DNA from: Salinisphaera sp963835375
GTDB lineage: Bacteria > Pseudomonadota > Gammaproteobacteria > Nevskiales > Salinisphaeraceae
Assembly: GCA_963835375.1 (NCBI GenBank)
Contig: CAWIGB010000038.1
Coordinates: forward strand, 186,001 to 250,000
Reading direction: 5' to 3'
Length of the DNA stretch: 64,000 bases
The notes beneath the pieces are model-generated. The model did no database searches, was not told the DNA's origin, and saw nothing but the letters and a program-made list of their open reading frames with translations. The stretch's first letter is position 1, and the number at the start of each line of letters is the position of its first letter. The position numbers and the translations under genes were made by a program. Shown here in pieces: positions 17,520 through 27,172 of the stretch.

Positions 17520-18591
17520 ATGCGCAAGGGAAATGCACTCGTCGTCGGCGCCACCGGCATCACCGGCGGCAACCTCGCCCAGTATCTGGTGGCCAGCGGC
17601 TGGACTGTCTATGGCCTGTCGCGCCGCCCGTCCGAAACGCCGGGCGTGGTGCCGGTATCGGCCGATCTGCTGGACGAGCAGGCCACGGCCGAGGCTCTGA
17701 ACGGCCTGCCGATCACGCATGTGTTCTATTGCACCTGGACGCAGCGCGACTCGGAAGACGAGAACGTGAAGGCCAACGGCGCGATGATGAACAACCTGTT
17801 CGCTGCGCTCGATCCCGCGCGCCTGACGCATGTTTCGCTGGTTACCGGGACCAAGCAGTATCTCGGCTCCTTCGAGGCTTACGGCAGCGGCAAGGTGGAA
17901 ACGCCTTTTCGTGAGTCGGCCGAGCGCGTGCCGGGCCCGAACTTCTACTACACGCTCGAAGACATCATGCGCGACGTGGCCGAGCGCTACGACATCGCCT
18001 GGAACGTGCACCGCCCGCATACGGTCGTCGGCTATGCGCCGCGGCAACATCATGAACATGGGCACCACGCTGGCGGTCTATGCCTCGATCTGTCGCGAGA
18101 CCGGCCAGGCCTTCACGTTCCCGGGCTCCACCGAGCAGTGGAATTTCCTCACCGACATGACGGATGCCCTGCTGCTGGCGCGCCAGATGGAATGGGCCGC
18201 GCTCGCGCCCGGGGCGGCAAACCAGGCGTTCAACACCGTCAACGGCGACACATTCCGCTGGCGTCGGATGTGGACCGAGATCGGCGAATACTTCGGCCTC
18301 GAGGTGGCAGACTGCCCGGAAACGCCGCAGCCGCTGGAAGAGCAGATGGCCGGCATCGAAGACACCTGGCGCGAGATCGCCGAGCGGCATGGTCTGGTCG
18401 AATCGGATGTGACGAAGCTGGCTTCCTGGTGGCATACCGACGGCGATCTCGGGCGCACTCAGGAATGCGTCAACGACGTGAACAAGTGCCGGGATTTCGG
18501 TTTCTATGATCACCGCGAGACGCGGGCGTCCTTCCTCGATCTGTTCGATCGGCTGGCGGCCGAGCGGATCATTCCGCCGATCGGTGACTGA
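17520..18591 (+). CDS. PRISE-family (progesterone 5-beta-reductase/iridoid synthase-like) SDR, frameshifted
   Basis: A short-chain reductase of about 356 residues that reduces C=C bonds of enones using NADPH, by family. The nucleotide motif is VVGATGITGGNLAQYL at the start. YYTLEDIM (about 143) matches the PRISE Y-x2-E-D active site, and HRPHTVVGYAP follows. One extra base near 18042 separates GYAP from GNIMNMGTTLAVYA, and the rest continues to a normal end. It is divergent from the LysR gene at 17415, which may control it. A terminator follows 32 bp after the stop. The natural substrate in bacteria is unclear. Confidence 0.8.
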
Positions 18592-18622
18592 AGCGTCGTC
18601 CGGACGTTGCTGAATAGAAGAG

Positions 18623-18649
18623 CCGGGCAGGGCAACCTGTCCGGTTTTT
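18623..18649 (+). terminator. Intrinsic terminator after the PRISE reductase gene
   Basis: CCGGGCAGG-GCAA-CCTGTCCGG forms a 9-bp stem with one G-T pair, followed by TTTTT. It begins 32 bp after the stop at 18591. Confidence 0.85.
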
Positions 18650-18807
18650 ATATTGATCGGGCGAATTCGGCCAAGTGGCGCCGATGGCGTGTTTACGACA
18701 TTGCTACGGCGGTGGCTGGAGGGCCTGGTCTCGTTGGCCGTTTGGGATTTTTCCGGGCGTTGCCTGGGTTGGCGTGTTGGTTTGAGCCACGGGGCGGGGA
18801 GAGTTTT

Positions 18808-18829
18808 GTTTCGCATATCAGTGCGAAAC
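18808..18829. repeat. Short copy of the dispersed palindromic element
   Basis: GTTTCGCA-TATCA-GTGCGAAAC reproduces the outer tips of the large element at 7057-7540 with its interior missing. The preceding bases (GAGCCACGGGGCGGGGAGAG) also resemble those before the large copy at about 7037-7056. The remaining stretch 18650-19084 holds no gene I can support. Confidence 0.6.
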
Positions 18830-19084
18830 CAAGCATTGCCCGACCTCGTGGTTCGATTTAACACGCCGAGTTCCGACGACGCCCTCTGGGCAATCCAACG
18901 GATCGATCTGCTTGACGCGACACCTCGAATCGGCGCGATACCAAACTTCGCCCGTCTCGCGGTTCGAATCGGCATGCAAAACTCAGTTCGGCCCCGAATT
19001 ACATCACCCCATACGGGATGAATTGCCATCGACCGGCCCGTTGGAGCTCGCGTTCGCACCTCGATTGCGTCTTTAACTGCTGTG

Positions 19085-19522
19085 TCAGCGACAGAGTTCG
19101 CCGAGCGCACGCGCGAGCTTATCGGGCACGGCGGTCGAACGACCACTGGCCCGATCGACGAATACATGCACGAACTCGCCGTCGGCGCTGGCGGTTTCGG
19201 CGCCGGCGCGGAAGATGGCCAGCCCGTAAGTCACCGAGCGGTTGCCGAGCCGGTCGACGCGCAGCCCCACCTCGAGCGTATCGGGAAAAGCGATCGGCTC
19301 GTGATAGCGGCAGTTCGACGATACGACGAAGCCGACCACGTGATCGGCATGGATATCCAGGCCGCCGGCTTCAATGAGATAGCGATTGGCGGCGGTATCG
19401 AAATACGAGTAATACGTCACGTTGTTGACGTGGCCATACACGTCGTTATCCATCCAGCGGGTCGGCATCTCGCAGAACCATGCGTAGGCGTCACGGGTCG
19501 GGCGTTTGGGTTGTTCAGACAT
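19085..19522 (-). CDS. Hot-dog fold acyl-CoA thioesterase (4-hydroxybenzoyl-CoA thioesterase type)
   Basis: A complete protein of 145 residues. The active-site block RWMDNDVYGHVNNVTYYSYF (about residues 22-41) carries the Asp of the 4HBT family that activates water or acts as nucleophile on acyl-CoA thioesters. Length is normal for a single hot-dog domain, which works as a dimer or tetramer in the cytoplasm. The ATG at 19522 is favoured because homology starts within ten residues. It is downstream on the same strand of the lipoprotein gene but separated by a terminator. Substrate range cannot be told. Confidence 0.88.
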   Translation of the reverse strand: MSEQPKRPTRDAYAWFCEMPTRWMDNDVYGHVNNVTYYSYFDTAANRYLIEAGGLDIHADHVVGFVVSSNCRYHEPIAFPDTLEVGLRVDRLGNRSVTYGLAIFRAGAETASADGEFVHVFVDRASGRSTAVPDKLARALGELCR

Positions 19523-19549
19523 GAATCGATCTCGAATAACAGGCACAAA

Positions 19550-19574
19550 AAAGCCGGGCACGCGGCCCGGCTTT
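19550..19574 (-). terminator. Intrinsic terminator of the glycine-zipper lipoprotein gene
   Basis: On the minus strand AAAGCCGGGC-CGCGT-GCCCGGCTTT forms a 10-bp perfect stem followed by further T residues. It is 27 bp downstream of the stop at 19602. Confidence 0.92.
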
Positions 19575-19601
19575 CGGATCCTCCGGCGGTGAGCCTCGAT
19601 C

Positions 19602-20063
19602 TTACGAGTTCACGACCTTCCAGGTGCCGTTCGGCTGACGGCAGGCCGTACCCGTCACCTTCTTCGGCTGACCGTCGACGGTCGCGTTCATGGTGAAGTC
19701 GCGGCACGGCTGGTTGCCCTGCTGATAGGTGCGCGTCGGCGTCACGGAGTAGTTATTATTGCTGTTCGGATCACTCCAGCTCGAGGTCTTGCCGGTCTGG
19801 TTCGATTCCAGCGCGGTGCCGAAATGCTGGCGATCCTTCTGGTCGAAGTGCTGGCCGACCTTGTTGCCGAGCGCGGCGCCGGCGAGCGTACCCACCACGG
19901 TGGCAATGGTGGTGCCCGTGCCGCTGCCGATCTGGGAACCGAGTGCACCGCCGGCCGCGCCGCCGAGCAACGTGCCGGTATCGGAATTCTTCCAGTTGGC
20001 ACAGCCCCCGATCATGGATACGGCCAGAACCAGGGCGCTGATCAGGCTGATGGTCTTATACAT
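19602..20063 (-). CDS. Outer-membrane lipoprotein with glycine zipper (17 kDa surface antigen-like)
   Basis: The 153-residue precursor has a lipoprotein signal ending in the lipobox MIGGC (Cys at about 21). A Gly/Ala-rich stretch follows, LLGGAAGGALGSQIGSGTGT and VVGTLAGAALGNKVGQHFD, with small residues spaced as in glycine zippers of the SlyB/17 kDa antigen group. After a polar linker the C-terminal part has RTYQQGNQPCRDFTMNATVD and TGTACRQPNGTWKVV, a common ending in this family with two Cys that may pair. The role is probably envelope integrity. It stands alone with its own terminator. Confidence 0.85.
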   Translation of the reverse strand: MYKTISLISALVLAVSMIGGCANWKNSDTGTLLGGAAGGALGSQIGSGTGTTIATVVGTLAGAALGNKVGQHFDQKDRQHFGTALESNQTGKTSSWSDPNSNNNYSVTPTRTYQQGNQPCRDFTMNATVDGQPKKVTGTACRQPNGTWKVVNS

Positions 20064-20638
20064 GTGATGCTCCCGTAGCGGGTTTCTTCTAAGAGAATTT
20101 CGACCGGCAGTTTAACGCAATCGTCGGAAGGTAGGAGAGCTGCTCCGCTGCCAACGTTCAGCCCGCGTTAGGCTTGGCGAAAAAAGAGCTTGCGCGCCGT
20201 CTTGTAGGTGAGCCAGCGCCGCAGTCGAGCTGCGGACGTGCCCGGGTACGTCCGCCGGCTGGCGCACAGCGTCGGTTGACCTGCGTCGCAGGTTCATCTG
20301 TGGTCGTCTGTTCGCCGCTCGATTCGACATTACCCCGCTGGAATATCCACGCTCGCGGCGCGGGCATCGCCCGGTTGATTGACGCGGCGCGTACCGGCGG
20401 TGACCGATCGCCGCCAAGATCATGTTCGACAAACATTCGGCATGGGGCTGGCGCTGACTGGGCGGATCGGCATGAGCGTGGCACACGTCCCGTTTCGGCC
20501 GATCTCGGCGTGGTGGCCTACCACAAAGCGTTCACCGGGCGGCGCGCGATGTGTATCGTGCTCGTCCGGCTCCGCGGCATCGCACCCAAGTTGTCGTAGA
20601 GTGGGCCCCGTTCACTGATTCATCGAGGCAATATCGCT
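20064..20638. other. Intergenic stretch without recognised gene
   Basis: Open frames exist on both strands but none has a recognisable protein pattern, a good ribosome site or consistent codon use. The stretch probably holds the promoters of the divergent lipoprotein gene (20063) and oxidoreductase gene (20639). I see no RNA gene or strong hairpin. Confidence 0.4.
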
Positions 20639-21643
20639 ATGCGCGCATGGCTGATCGACGACAAGGACGATTCGCGGAAGCTGGTGCTGGAGGATATCAA
20701 GGCGCCCAAGCCCGGGCCGGACGAGGTGCTGGTCGATGTCCGGGCCATCGGTATCAATCGAGCCGATATCATGCAGCGTCAGGGCGCCTACCCGCCGCCC
20801 AGGGGGTTTGATCCGCTTCGCCCGGGTTTGGAATACGCGGGCGAAGTCGCCGCGGTGGGCAAACGCGTGAACGCGCGCAAGGTCGGCGATCCCGTGATGG
20901 GGTTGATTGGCGGCGGCGCTTACGCCGAGCAGATCGTGGTGCATGAACGCGAAACCATGACGCCGCCCGCGCACTACGATTATGCCTATGCCGGGGCCGT
21001 ACCCGAGGCGTTCCTGACCGCTTATCGCGGGTTGTTCCTCGAAGGTGGGCTCGCGCCCGGCCAGTGGGCGCTGGTGCGTGGCGCGACGTCGGGCGTCGGC
21101 GTTGCGGCATTGCAGCTGATCGCCGCGCTGGGCAGTCGCTCGATCGCCACCAGCCGGGCTCAGGCACGGCTCGATGAGCTTTCCGCGCGATTCAAGTCGC
21201 TTGGTCTCGGTCCGGCCTTCGACCTCGGCGCGGTGGACGGTGAGAACGGCGTGGCCGAACGGGTGCAGAACCAGGCCGGCGGGGCGCATGTGGTACTCGA
21301 TTTCGTCGGTGCCTCGGTACTCGAAGACAATCTGGCCGCATTGCGCGACGAGGGGCGGCAGGTTCAGATCGGCATCATGGGCGGTGCCAAAACCGAGTTG
21401 AACATGGGCACGCTGCTCATGCGTCGGCTGTCGCTGGTGGCGATGACCATGCGCAGCCTGCCGGTGGAGCGGCGCATCGCCATGGCCCGTATTTTCGACG
21501 ACCGGTTGCGTCCGCTGTTCGAAGCCGGCCGGCTGCGTCCGCTGGTGGATCAGACGTTCGATTTCACGCAGGCGAACGAGGCCCATGCAGCGATGGAATC
21601 CGGCAGCCACCTCGGCAAGCTGGTGCTGGTGCGCAACCGCTGA
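20639..21643 (+). CDS. Zinc-free quinone oxidoreductase (MDR superfamily)
   Basis: A complete 334-residue NAD(P)H oxidoreductase of the QOR/PIG3 type. The N-terminal GroES-like domain has VRAIGINRADIMQRQGAYPP (about 43-62) and PGLEYAGEVAAVG. The cofactor site GATSGVGVAALQLIAALG (about 149) follows. Metal ligands of alcohol dehydrogenases are absent, as expected. Such enzymes reduce quinones or enones in the cytoplasm by one or two electrons. The gene is a single transcription unit, convergent with the GH15 gene that ends at 21695. Confidence 0.87.
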   Translation: MRAWLIDDKDDSRKLVLEDIKAPKPGPDEVLVDVRAIGINRADIMQRQGAYPPPRGFDPLRPGLEYAGEVAAVGKRVNARKVGDPVMGLIGGGAYAEQIVVHERETMTPPAHYDYAYAGAVPEAFLTAYRGLFLEGGLAPGQWALVRGATSGVGVAALQLIAALGSRSIATSRAQARLDELSARFKSLGLGPAFDLGAVDGENGVAERVQNQAGGAHVVLDFVGASVLEDNLAALRDEGRQVQIGIMGGAKTELNMGTLLMRRLSLVAMTMRSLPVERRIAMARIFDDRLRPLFEAGRLRPLVDQTFDFTQANEAHAAMESGSHLGKLVLVRNR

Positions 21644-21694
21644 CGCCGCCGAGGCGCGGGGGCCGAGCGTTGATGGGCGCCCGGCCCGGGCCGC

Positions 21695-23513
21695 TCAGAG
21701 CACTTCCTCCCAGCGCCGCGACAGATGCAGGGCGGCGTTGATGATGCCGACCATGCTGTAGGTCTGCGGATAGTTGCCCCAGAGTTCGCCGGTTTTCGGA
21801 TCGATGTCCTCCGACAGCATGCCGAGATCGCTGCGATGCTCGAGCATGTTGTCGAACAGGTGCTGGGCCTCGTCCGTTCGGCCGATCGCCGACAGCGCCT
21901 CGATATACCAGAACGTGCAGATATTGAAGGCGTTTTCGGGCGCGCCGAAATCGTCCGCCGCGGCATAACGGAACAGATAGTCGCCGCGTTTCAGCGTTTC
22001 GCCCACGGCTTCTACGGTGCCGATGAAGCGCGGATCGTCGGCCGGCAGGAACGACAGCTCGTTCATCAGCAGCAGGGCTGCATCGATATCCTCGCCGCCG
22101 AACGATTCGACGAAGCTGTTGCGCGTTTCGCTCCAGGCGTTGTCGCAGATCGCGGCATGGATCTCGTTCGCGCCTTTCTGCCAGCGCTCGGCATCCTCGT
22201 TCAGATCGAGATGACGGGCGATGCGGGCCAGCCGGTCGCAGGCGACCCAGCACAGCAATACCGAATGCGTATGAATGCGCTCGCGCCCGCGATACTCCCA
22301 GATGCCGGCATCCGGCGTAGCGGTAGTGGGCCAGCGCTTTTTCGCCCAGGGGCTCGAGATGCCGGAACAGGGCCTCGTCCTTGAGATGCGACAGACGCTC
22401 GTCGAAAAAGATCTGGGTGATCGCCAGAATCACGCTGCCGTAGACGTCGTGCTGCACCTGGCGATAGGCGTCATTGCCGATGCGTACCGGGCCCATGCCG
22501 CGGTAGCCCGCCAGCTGCTCGGCCCGGGTTTCGGTGAGCTCGGCCTCGCCGTTGATGCCGTAGACCGGCTGCAGCGTGTTGTCCTCGGCGTTGGCGACCA
22601 GATTGATGATGTAGTGGAGATAGTTCTCCATGATCGAGGTCGCGCCGAGCCGGTTGAGCGCGCGGATCACGAAATACGAGTCGCGCAGCCAGCAGTGGCG
22701 ATAATCCCAGTTGCGCTGGGTGTGCGCGGCCTCGGGGATCGAGGTGGTCATGGCCGCGACCACCGCGCCGGTTTCGGTGTAGGTCGACAGCTTCAGCGTG
22801 ATCGCCGAGCGGATAACGGCCTGCTGCCAGTCGTAGGGGATCGACAGCGTGCGCACCCAGTTGCGCCAGTGATCGCGGGTCTGCTCGAAGAAGCGTCGGC
22901 CGACTTCCGCCGGCGATTCGAGCAGGGTTTCATCGGAGGCGGCGACCAGCGTATGGGTGCCGTTCGGCACGAAAGCGCGCTCGTCGAGGATATAGCCGAT
23001 CGGTACGTCGGTGGTCAGCCGCAGCACGCGCGCGTCCGACACATAGCGCAGATGGTTCGAGCCGCGCGTGATGCGGACCTCATCGGCGCCGTAGTTGCAG
23101 ACCGGGCGCATGCGCACTCGCACGCGCGGCGTGCCGGCCAAGTGCGTGATCTGGCGCACGATCATCAACGGCCGGAATTCACGCCCGTACTGCCAGAAAT
23201 GCGGCACGAAATCGGTCAGCCGGACCGCGCCACCGCGCGAATCCCGCAGCGTGGTCTGCAGGATGGCGGTATTGCGCAGATATTCGCGCTCGATCGAGAC
23301 GCAGTCGTCGATCCCGATCTCGTAGTAGCCGCGATCCTGGTCATCGACCAGCTGGCTGAACAACGGGTCGCCCTGAAAATCGGGGAAACAACCCCAGACG
23401 ATGCGAGCCTGCGCATCGACCAGGGCCGCGATCTGGCCGTTGCCGATCAGACCCAGATTCAGGTCGGCGGCGGGCTCGCGGTGTTCAACGTGGCGGCGAT
23501 CTGCTGCAGCCAT
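21695..23513 (-). CDS. GH15 glycoside hydrolase (glucoamylase/trehalase-like), frameshifted
   Basis: A protein of about 605 residues, the usual length. The N-terminal beta domain starts LNLGLIGNGQIAALVDAQAR. The catalytic (alpha/alpha)6 barrel shows RNWDYRHCWLRDSYFVIRAL, then DAGIWEYRG with the general acid Glu, and near the end TGELWGNYPQTYSMVGIINA, which carries the second Glu region. One extra base near 22313 breaks it at HYRYA/DAGIWEY. The ATG at 23513 overlaps the end of otsB by 55 bp, suggesting translational coupling. Some GH15 members hydrolyse trehalose, so with otsA/otsB adjacent this may be the trehalose-degrading enzyme. Confidence 0.85.
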
Positions 23514-24227
23514 TCCAATACCTCGTCTACGGTGTCCAGCCGATACCGTGCCGCACTCGAGGCCGGCTCGCCCACCCGTATCGATACGCCCCCGAGCGAA
23601 TTCACGGCCACGAACGCCGCCTCGTCGGTGACGTCATCGCCGACATAGACCGGACAGCGGCCGGCGAACGGCGGGTCGGTCATCAGGCGTTGCAGGGCGC
23701 GCCCCTTATCGCCGCGCGCCGGTTTGATCTCGTACACGGCCTTGCCGGCCAGCAGCGACAACGCGCCGTCGGCGTCCTGCACGATGTCCTGCACCGCGCG
23801 CCGGGCGTCGCGGCGGGCGGCTTCGTCGGCATTGCGGTAGTGCAGCGCGAGCGTCGACTTGCTTGTCCTCGAAGTAGAGTTCGGGATGCCGTTCGGCAAG
23901 ATCGCGCAGGCGGCTGCGTGCGGCGCTCATTCCGTCGACGTCGGTCTCCGGGCCTTCGTAGCCGCCGAACGGGCGTTCGCAGCTCGAGCCCGTGCAGGCC
24001 GGAAGCCGCCGGGGCGACGCGCTCGGTGAGCCGATCGATCTCCACGATCGGGCGGCCGGAAATCAACGCAAGGGCGCCGACCGAGCACATCCGCCGCGCC
24101 GACTGAGGATTTCCCCTAGGCGGCGGGAGGGTTGAACGGAGTCCGGGTGTTCGGCGATATGAATTAAGGTACCGTCGACATCCAGGAAAAGTGCCCAGCG
24201 TTCGTCTGGGTCGGGCAGAGTCGTCAT
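23459..24227 (-). CDS. otsB: Trehalose-6-phosphate phosphatase, multiply frameshifted
   Basis: HAD-superfamily phosphatase that turns trehalose 6-phosphate into trehalose. Seen are FLDVDGTLIHIAEHP with the nucleophile D-x-D, GALALISGRPIVEIDRL, GLHGLE, and YVGDDVTDEAAFVAVN with the metal-binding acids. Four breaks are each fixed by removing one base, near 24096, 24079, 23981 and 23861, for example GGGCTCGAGC[T]GCGAA. The start ATG (24227-24225) overlaps the start codon of the divergent otsA gene. Homology begins within twelve residues, so the start seems right. It probably heads an operon with the GH15 gene. Confidence 0.85.
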
Positions 24228-25717
24228 GGCGAGCCAAGATAGCGAGTCCAACGAGGTCAGCCAAGTCGGGGGGCGTCGTCTGATCATGGTATCCAACCGG
24301 CTGCCGGTGTCGTTGGAACGATCTCGACGACGATCAATGGCGCACTCATCCCGCCGCGGGCGGTCTGGTTTCCGCGCTGGATCCGGTGATGCGCCAGCGC
24401 GGCGGCGTCTGGGTCGGCTGGCCCGGGGTCGCCGACGAAACCACCGAAACGTTGCGCGATGTGCTGGATCGACAATACAACGCGACCAGCGATTACCGGC
24501 TGGAACCGGTGGCGCTCACCGGCGACGATATCGCCGACTTCTACGAAGGTTTTTCCAACGAAGTCATCTGGCCGTTGTTTCACAACCGGTTCACGGTATG
24601 CCGGTTCGAGCCGGATTACTGGCAGGCCTATCAGCGCGTGAACCGCGAGTTCGCGCATCGCATCAGCGAGGTCGCGCACACCGGGGACTTCGTCTGGGTG
24701 CACGATTATCATCTGGTCAACGTCGCCGACGAGCTGCGCGCCCTCGGCGTCGACAATCGGGCCAGCTTCTTCCAGCATATTCCGTTTCCGACCGCCGATA
24801 TCTTCTGCAATCTGCCGTGGTGGCGCGAGATCGTTCACGCGTTGCTGAGCTACGACTTCATCGGTCTGCAGACCGTTGCCGATCGAACCAACTTCCTCGA
24901 CGTGCTCACCATGATGTTCGACCGCGTCGAGACCGAAGCCGGTGATCGTGGTATCGACATCAGCATTGGCGACGAAGGCCTGGTCCGGCACCAGCAGCAG
25001 CTGCGTATCGGCACGTTGCCGATCAGCATCGACTACGATCACATCGCGGAGGTGGCCGCCAGCGAGGAATCGGTCGCCTGCGTGGAGCGCTTCCGCGAAG
25101 GCTGGGGCGACCGCACGGTGGTGGTGGGAGTCGACCGGCTGGATTACACCAAAGGCCTGCCGGAAAAATTCGAGGCGTTTCGCGAGCTGCTTACGCGCTA
25201 CCCGGAGCTGCGCTCGCACATAACACTGCAACAGCATGTGGTGCCCTCGCGCCAGCAAGTACCGCAGTACATCGAGCAGAAGGAAGAGATCGAGCGGCTG
25301 GTGGGCGAGATCAACGGCGAATTCACCCAGCCCGGCTGGGTGCCGATCCATTACATCTTCCATCGCATGGATCAGCCCGAGCTGATGGCGCATTACCAGG
25401 TGGCCGATATCGCCCTGGTCACGCCGCTCAAGGACGGCATGAATCTGGTGGCCAAGGAATTCTGTGCGGCCAAACGCGACGGTAACGGCGTCCTGATTCT
25501 GAGCGAGTTCGCGGGGTCGGCTGCGGAGCTCGGCGAGCATGCGTTGCTGGTCAATCCGCACGACGTGGTCTCGACCGCCGAGCGTATTCACGACGCTTGC
25601 AGGATGCCGGTCGAGGAGCGCCGCCAGCGCATGCAGGCCATGCGCGAGATCATCAGCGCCCATAACGCCTTCGACTGGGTCGAGGAGTTCCTGCGCGCCG
25701 CGGGCGCGAATCAGTAA
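24226..25717 (+). CDS. otsA: Alpha,alpha-trehalose-6-phosphate synthase (GT20), one frameshift
   Basis: Makes trehalose 6-phosphate from UDP-glucose and glucose 6-phosphate in the cytoplasm, the first step of trehalose synthesis, used as compatible solute. Recognisable blocks: LIMVSNRLPVSLE, GGVWVGWPG, VHDYHLVNVADELR, GVDRLDYTKGLPEKFEAF and PLKDGMNLVAKEFCAAK, in normal order over about 495 residues. One extra base near 24319 breaks it between SLE and LDDDQWRTHPAAG. The ATG at 24226 gives 20 residues before the core; a later ATG at 24286 would cut off the strand before VSNRLPV. The gene is divergent from otsB with start codons overlapping by 2 bp. Confidence 0.9.
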
Positions 25718-25722
25718 CCGTT

Positions 25723-26406
25723 TTACTGCGGTTGCGGCGTTGTGCCTTCGGCTTCCAGCGCGCGCCACATGTACCAGCAGGCCACCGAGCGATAGGGCCG
25801 CCAGGCCTCGCCGGCGGCTTCCAGCGCCTTCGGCTTGGGCAGGTCATCGAGCCCGTAGGTCAGGGCATAGCCCTTGCGTACGCCGAGGTCGTGGATGGGC
25901 ATGACGTCCGGCCGACCGAGATGGAACATCAGCAGCATCTCGACGGTCCAGCGGCCGATGCCGCGGATCGCCGAATAGCGTTCGATCAGCTCGGCATCGT
26001 CGTATTTGTCGATGCGCGATTCGTCCGGCAGTTCGCCGGCCAGCTGGGCTGATGCCAGGGCGCGCAGGCCGGCCAGCTTGTTGGCGGACAGGCCGGCGCT
26101 GCGCAGCGTGGCATCGTCGGTGGCCTGGATTGCGGCCGCGCCCGGTGCCTCGCCGTGGCCCAGCGCCGCGAGCACGCGGGCATGGATGGTGCCAGCCGCC
26201 TTGCCGGAAAGCTGCTGATACACGATGGCGCGCACCAGCGAATGAAACACATCCGGCGCGGCATTGGTGGTCGGCCGGTAGGGCCCGGCGCGCTGCATGA
26301 GCGCGCCGAGCACCGGGTCCGCTGCCGCCAGATGCTCGACGGCGGCCTGCCCATCGAAGGCCAGCCGCGTGTCGCGCGGCGTTGTCGGGCGGGCCGCGCT
26401 AGACAC
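25723..26406 (-). CDS. DNA-3-methyladenine glycosylase (AlkA/HhH-GPD family)
   Basis: A complete 227-residue base-excision repair enzyme that removes alkylated purines from DNA. The helix-hairpin-helix is IRGIGRWTVEMLLMF (about residues 145-159), followed by the GPD loop with catalytic Asp in DVMPIHDLGVRKGY. FHSLVRAIVYQQLSGKAAGT (about 53-72) is the typical entrance helix. It lacks the four-Cys iron-sulfur loop of Nth/MutY, as AlkA proteins do. The stop is 5 bp from the end of otsA on the other strand, so the two genes converge. It overlaps the next upstream gene by 8 bp, implying co-transcription. Confidence 0.9.
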   Translation of the reverse strand: MSSAARPTTPRDTRLAFDGQAAVEHLAAADPVLGALMQRAGPYRPTTNAAPDVFHSLVRAIVYQQLSGKAAGTIHARVLAALGHGEAPGAAAIQATDDATLRSAGLSANKLAGLRALASAQLAGELPDESRIDKYDDAELIERYSAIRGIGRWTVEMLLMFHLGRPDVMPIHDLGVRKGYALTYGLDDLPKPKALEAAGEAWRPYRSVACWYMWRALEAEGTTPQPQ

Positions 26407-27037
26407 CGAGCAGGGCTTTCTCGATCGGCGTGTCGCCCGACAGCACCTCGAAGTGCTGGCAGATCGTGTTGGGCGAATCCAGCGTCATCAGCAGCACGCG
26501 GGCGACGTCATCGCGCGGAATCTCGCCATAACGGCCCAGATCCTTGGCGATGTCGACCTGGCCGGTGCCGTCGTCCTCGGTGAGCTTGCCGGGGCGCACG
26601 ATGGTGTATTCGAGATCGGTCGAACGCAGGTGATTGTCGGCCGCGCCCTTGGCCTCGAAGTAATGCTGCATCTTCTCCGAGCCCTTTTCCGGCGTGTCCG
26701 CATTCATCGACGACACCATCACGAACCGGCGCACCCCGGCCGAAACGGCCTGATCGATGATCGAGATGGCGCCATTGCGATCGACGTCCTCGGTCTTCTC
26801 GGGTGGCGTGTGGCCGCCCGATCCGGCGGTGAAGACCACGGCATCGCAGCCGGACAGCGCGGCGCTGCAATCGCCTTCGAGATCGGCGACCACGACATCG
26901 GTCGCGCCGATGGCCTTCATTTCGTCCATCTGGCTGCTGTCGCGAATCATGGCGCGGGCAGTGTGCTCGCTGCCGTCGATCGCATGGATGAAGCGACGGC
27001 CGATCTTGCCGTGGGCGCCTACGACCAGTACATGCAT
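26399..27037 (-). CDS. NAD(P)-binding atypical SDR (NmrA/YwnB-like)
   Basis: A complete 212-residue protein with an N-terminal Rossmann motif VVGAHGKIGRRFIHAI. VVVADLEGDCSAALSGCDAVVFTAGSG follows, as in atypical SDRs that sense or reduce via NADPH. The Y-x3-K of classical SDRs appears only weakly (HYFEAKGAAD), so it may act in redox sensing or nucleotide-sugar-like chemistry. The ATG at 27037 has a purine-rich GGAGCAACC directly upstream. It overlaps the glycosylase gene by 8 bp, forming a two-gene operon. The GST gene at 27173 is divergent. Confidence 0.83.
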   Translation of the reverse strand: MHVLVVGAHGKIGRRFIHAIDGSEHTARAMIRDSSQMDEMKAIGATDVVVADLEGDCSAALSGCDAVVFTAGSGGHTPPEKTEDVDRNGAISIIDQAVSAGVRRFVMVSSMNADTPEKGSEKMQHYFEAKGAADNHLRSTDLEYTIVRPGKLTEDDGTGQVDIAKDLGRYGEIPRDDVARVLLMTLDSPNTICQHFEVLSGDTPIEKALLGV

Positions 27038-27172
27038 GGTTGCTCCTTTTCGGATATCGGGCAAGCCGGCCTTCCTGCGCCGGCTTGAATCTGTGTCGAC
27101 CCTCACAACCTTTGGTATGTGTAGGTTTTTTTGCAAGAGGGGACTTCTACGGTTCCCGAGGAACGACAATCA

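Noticed and set aside
20112..20600. Overlapping open frames of 80-140 codons
   Set aside because: Low complexity Arg/Ala-rich translations on both strands without ribosome sites; judged non-coding.
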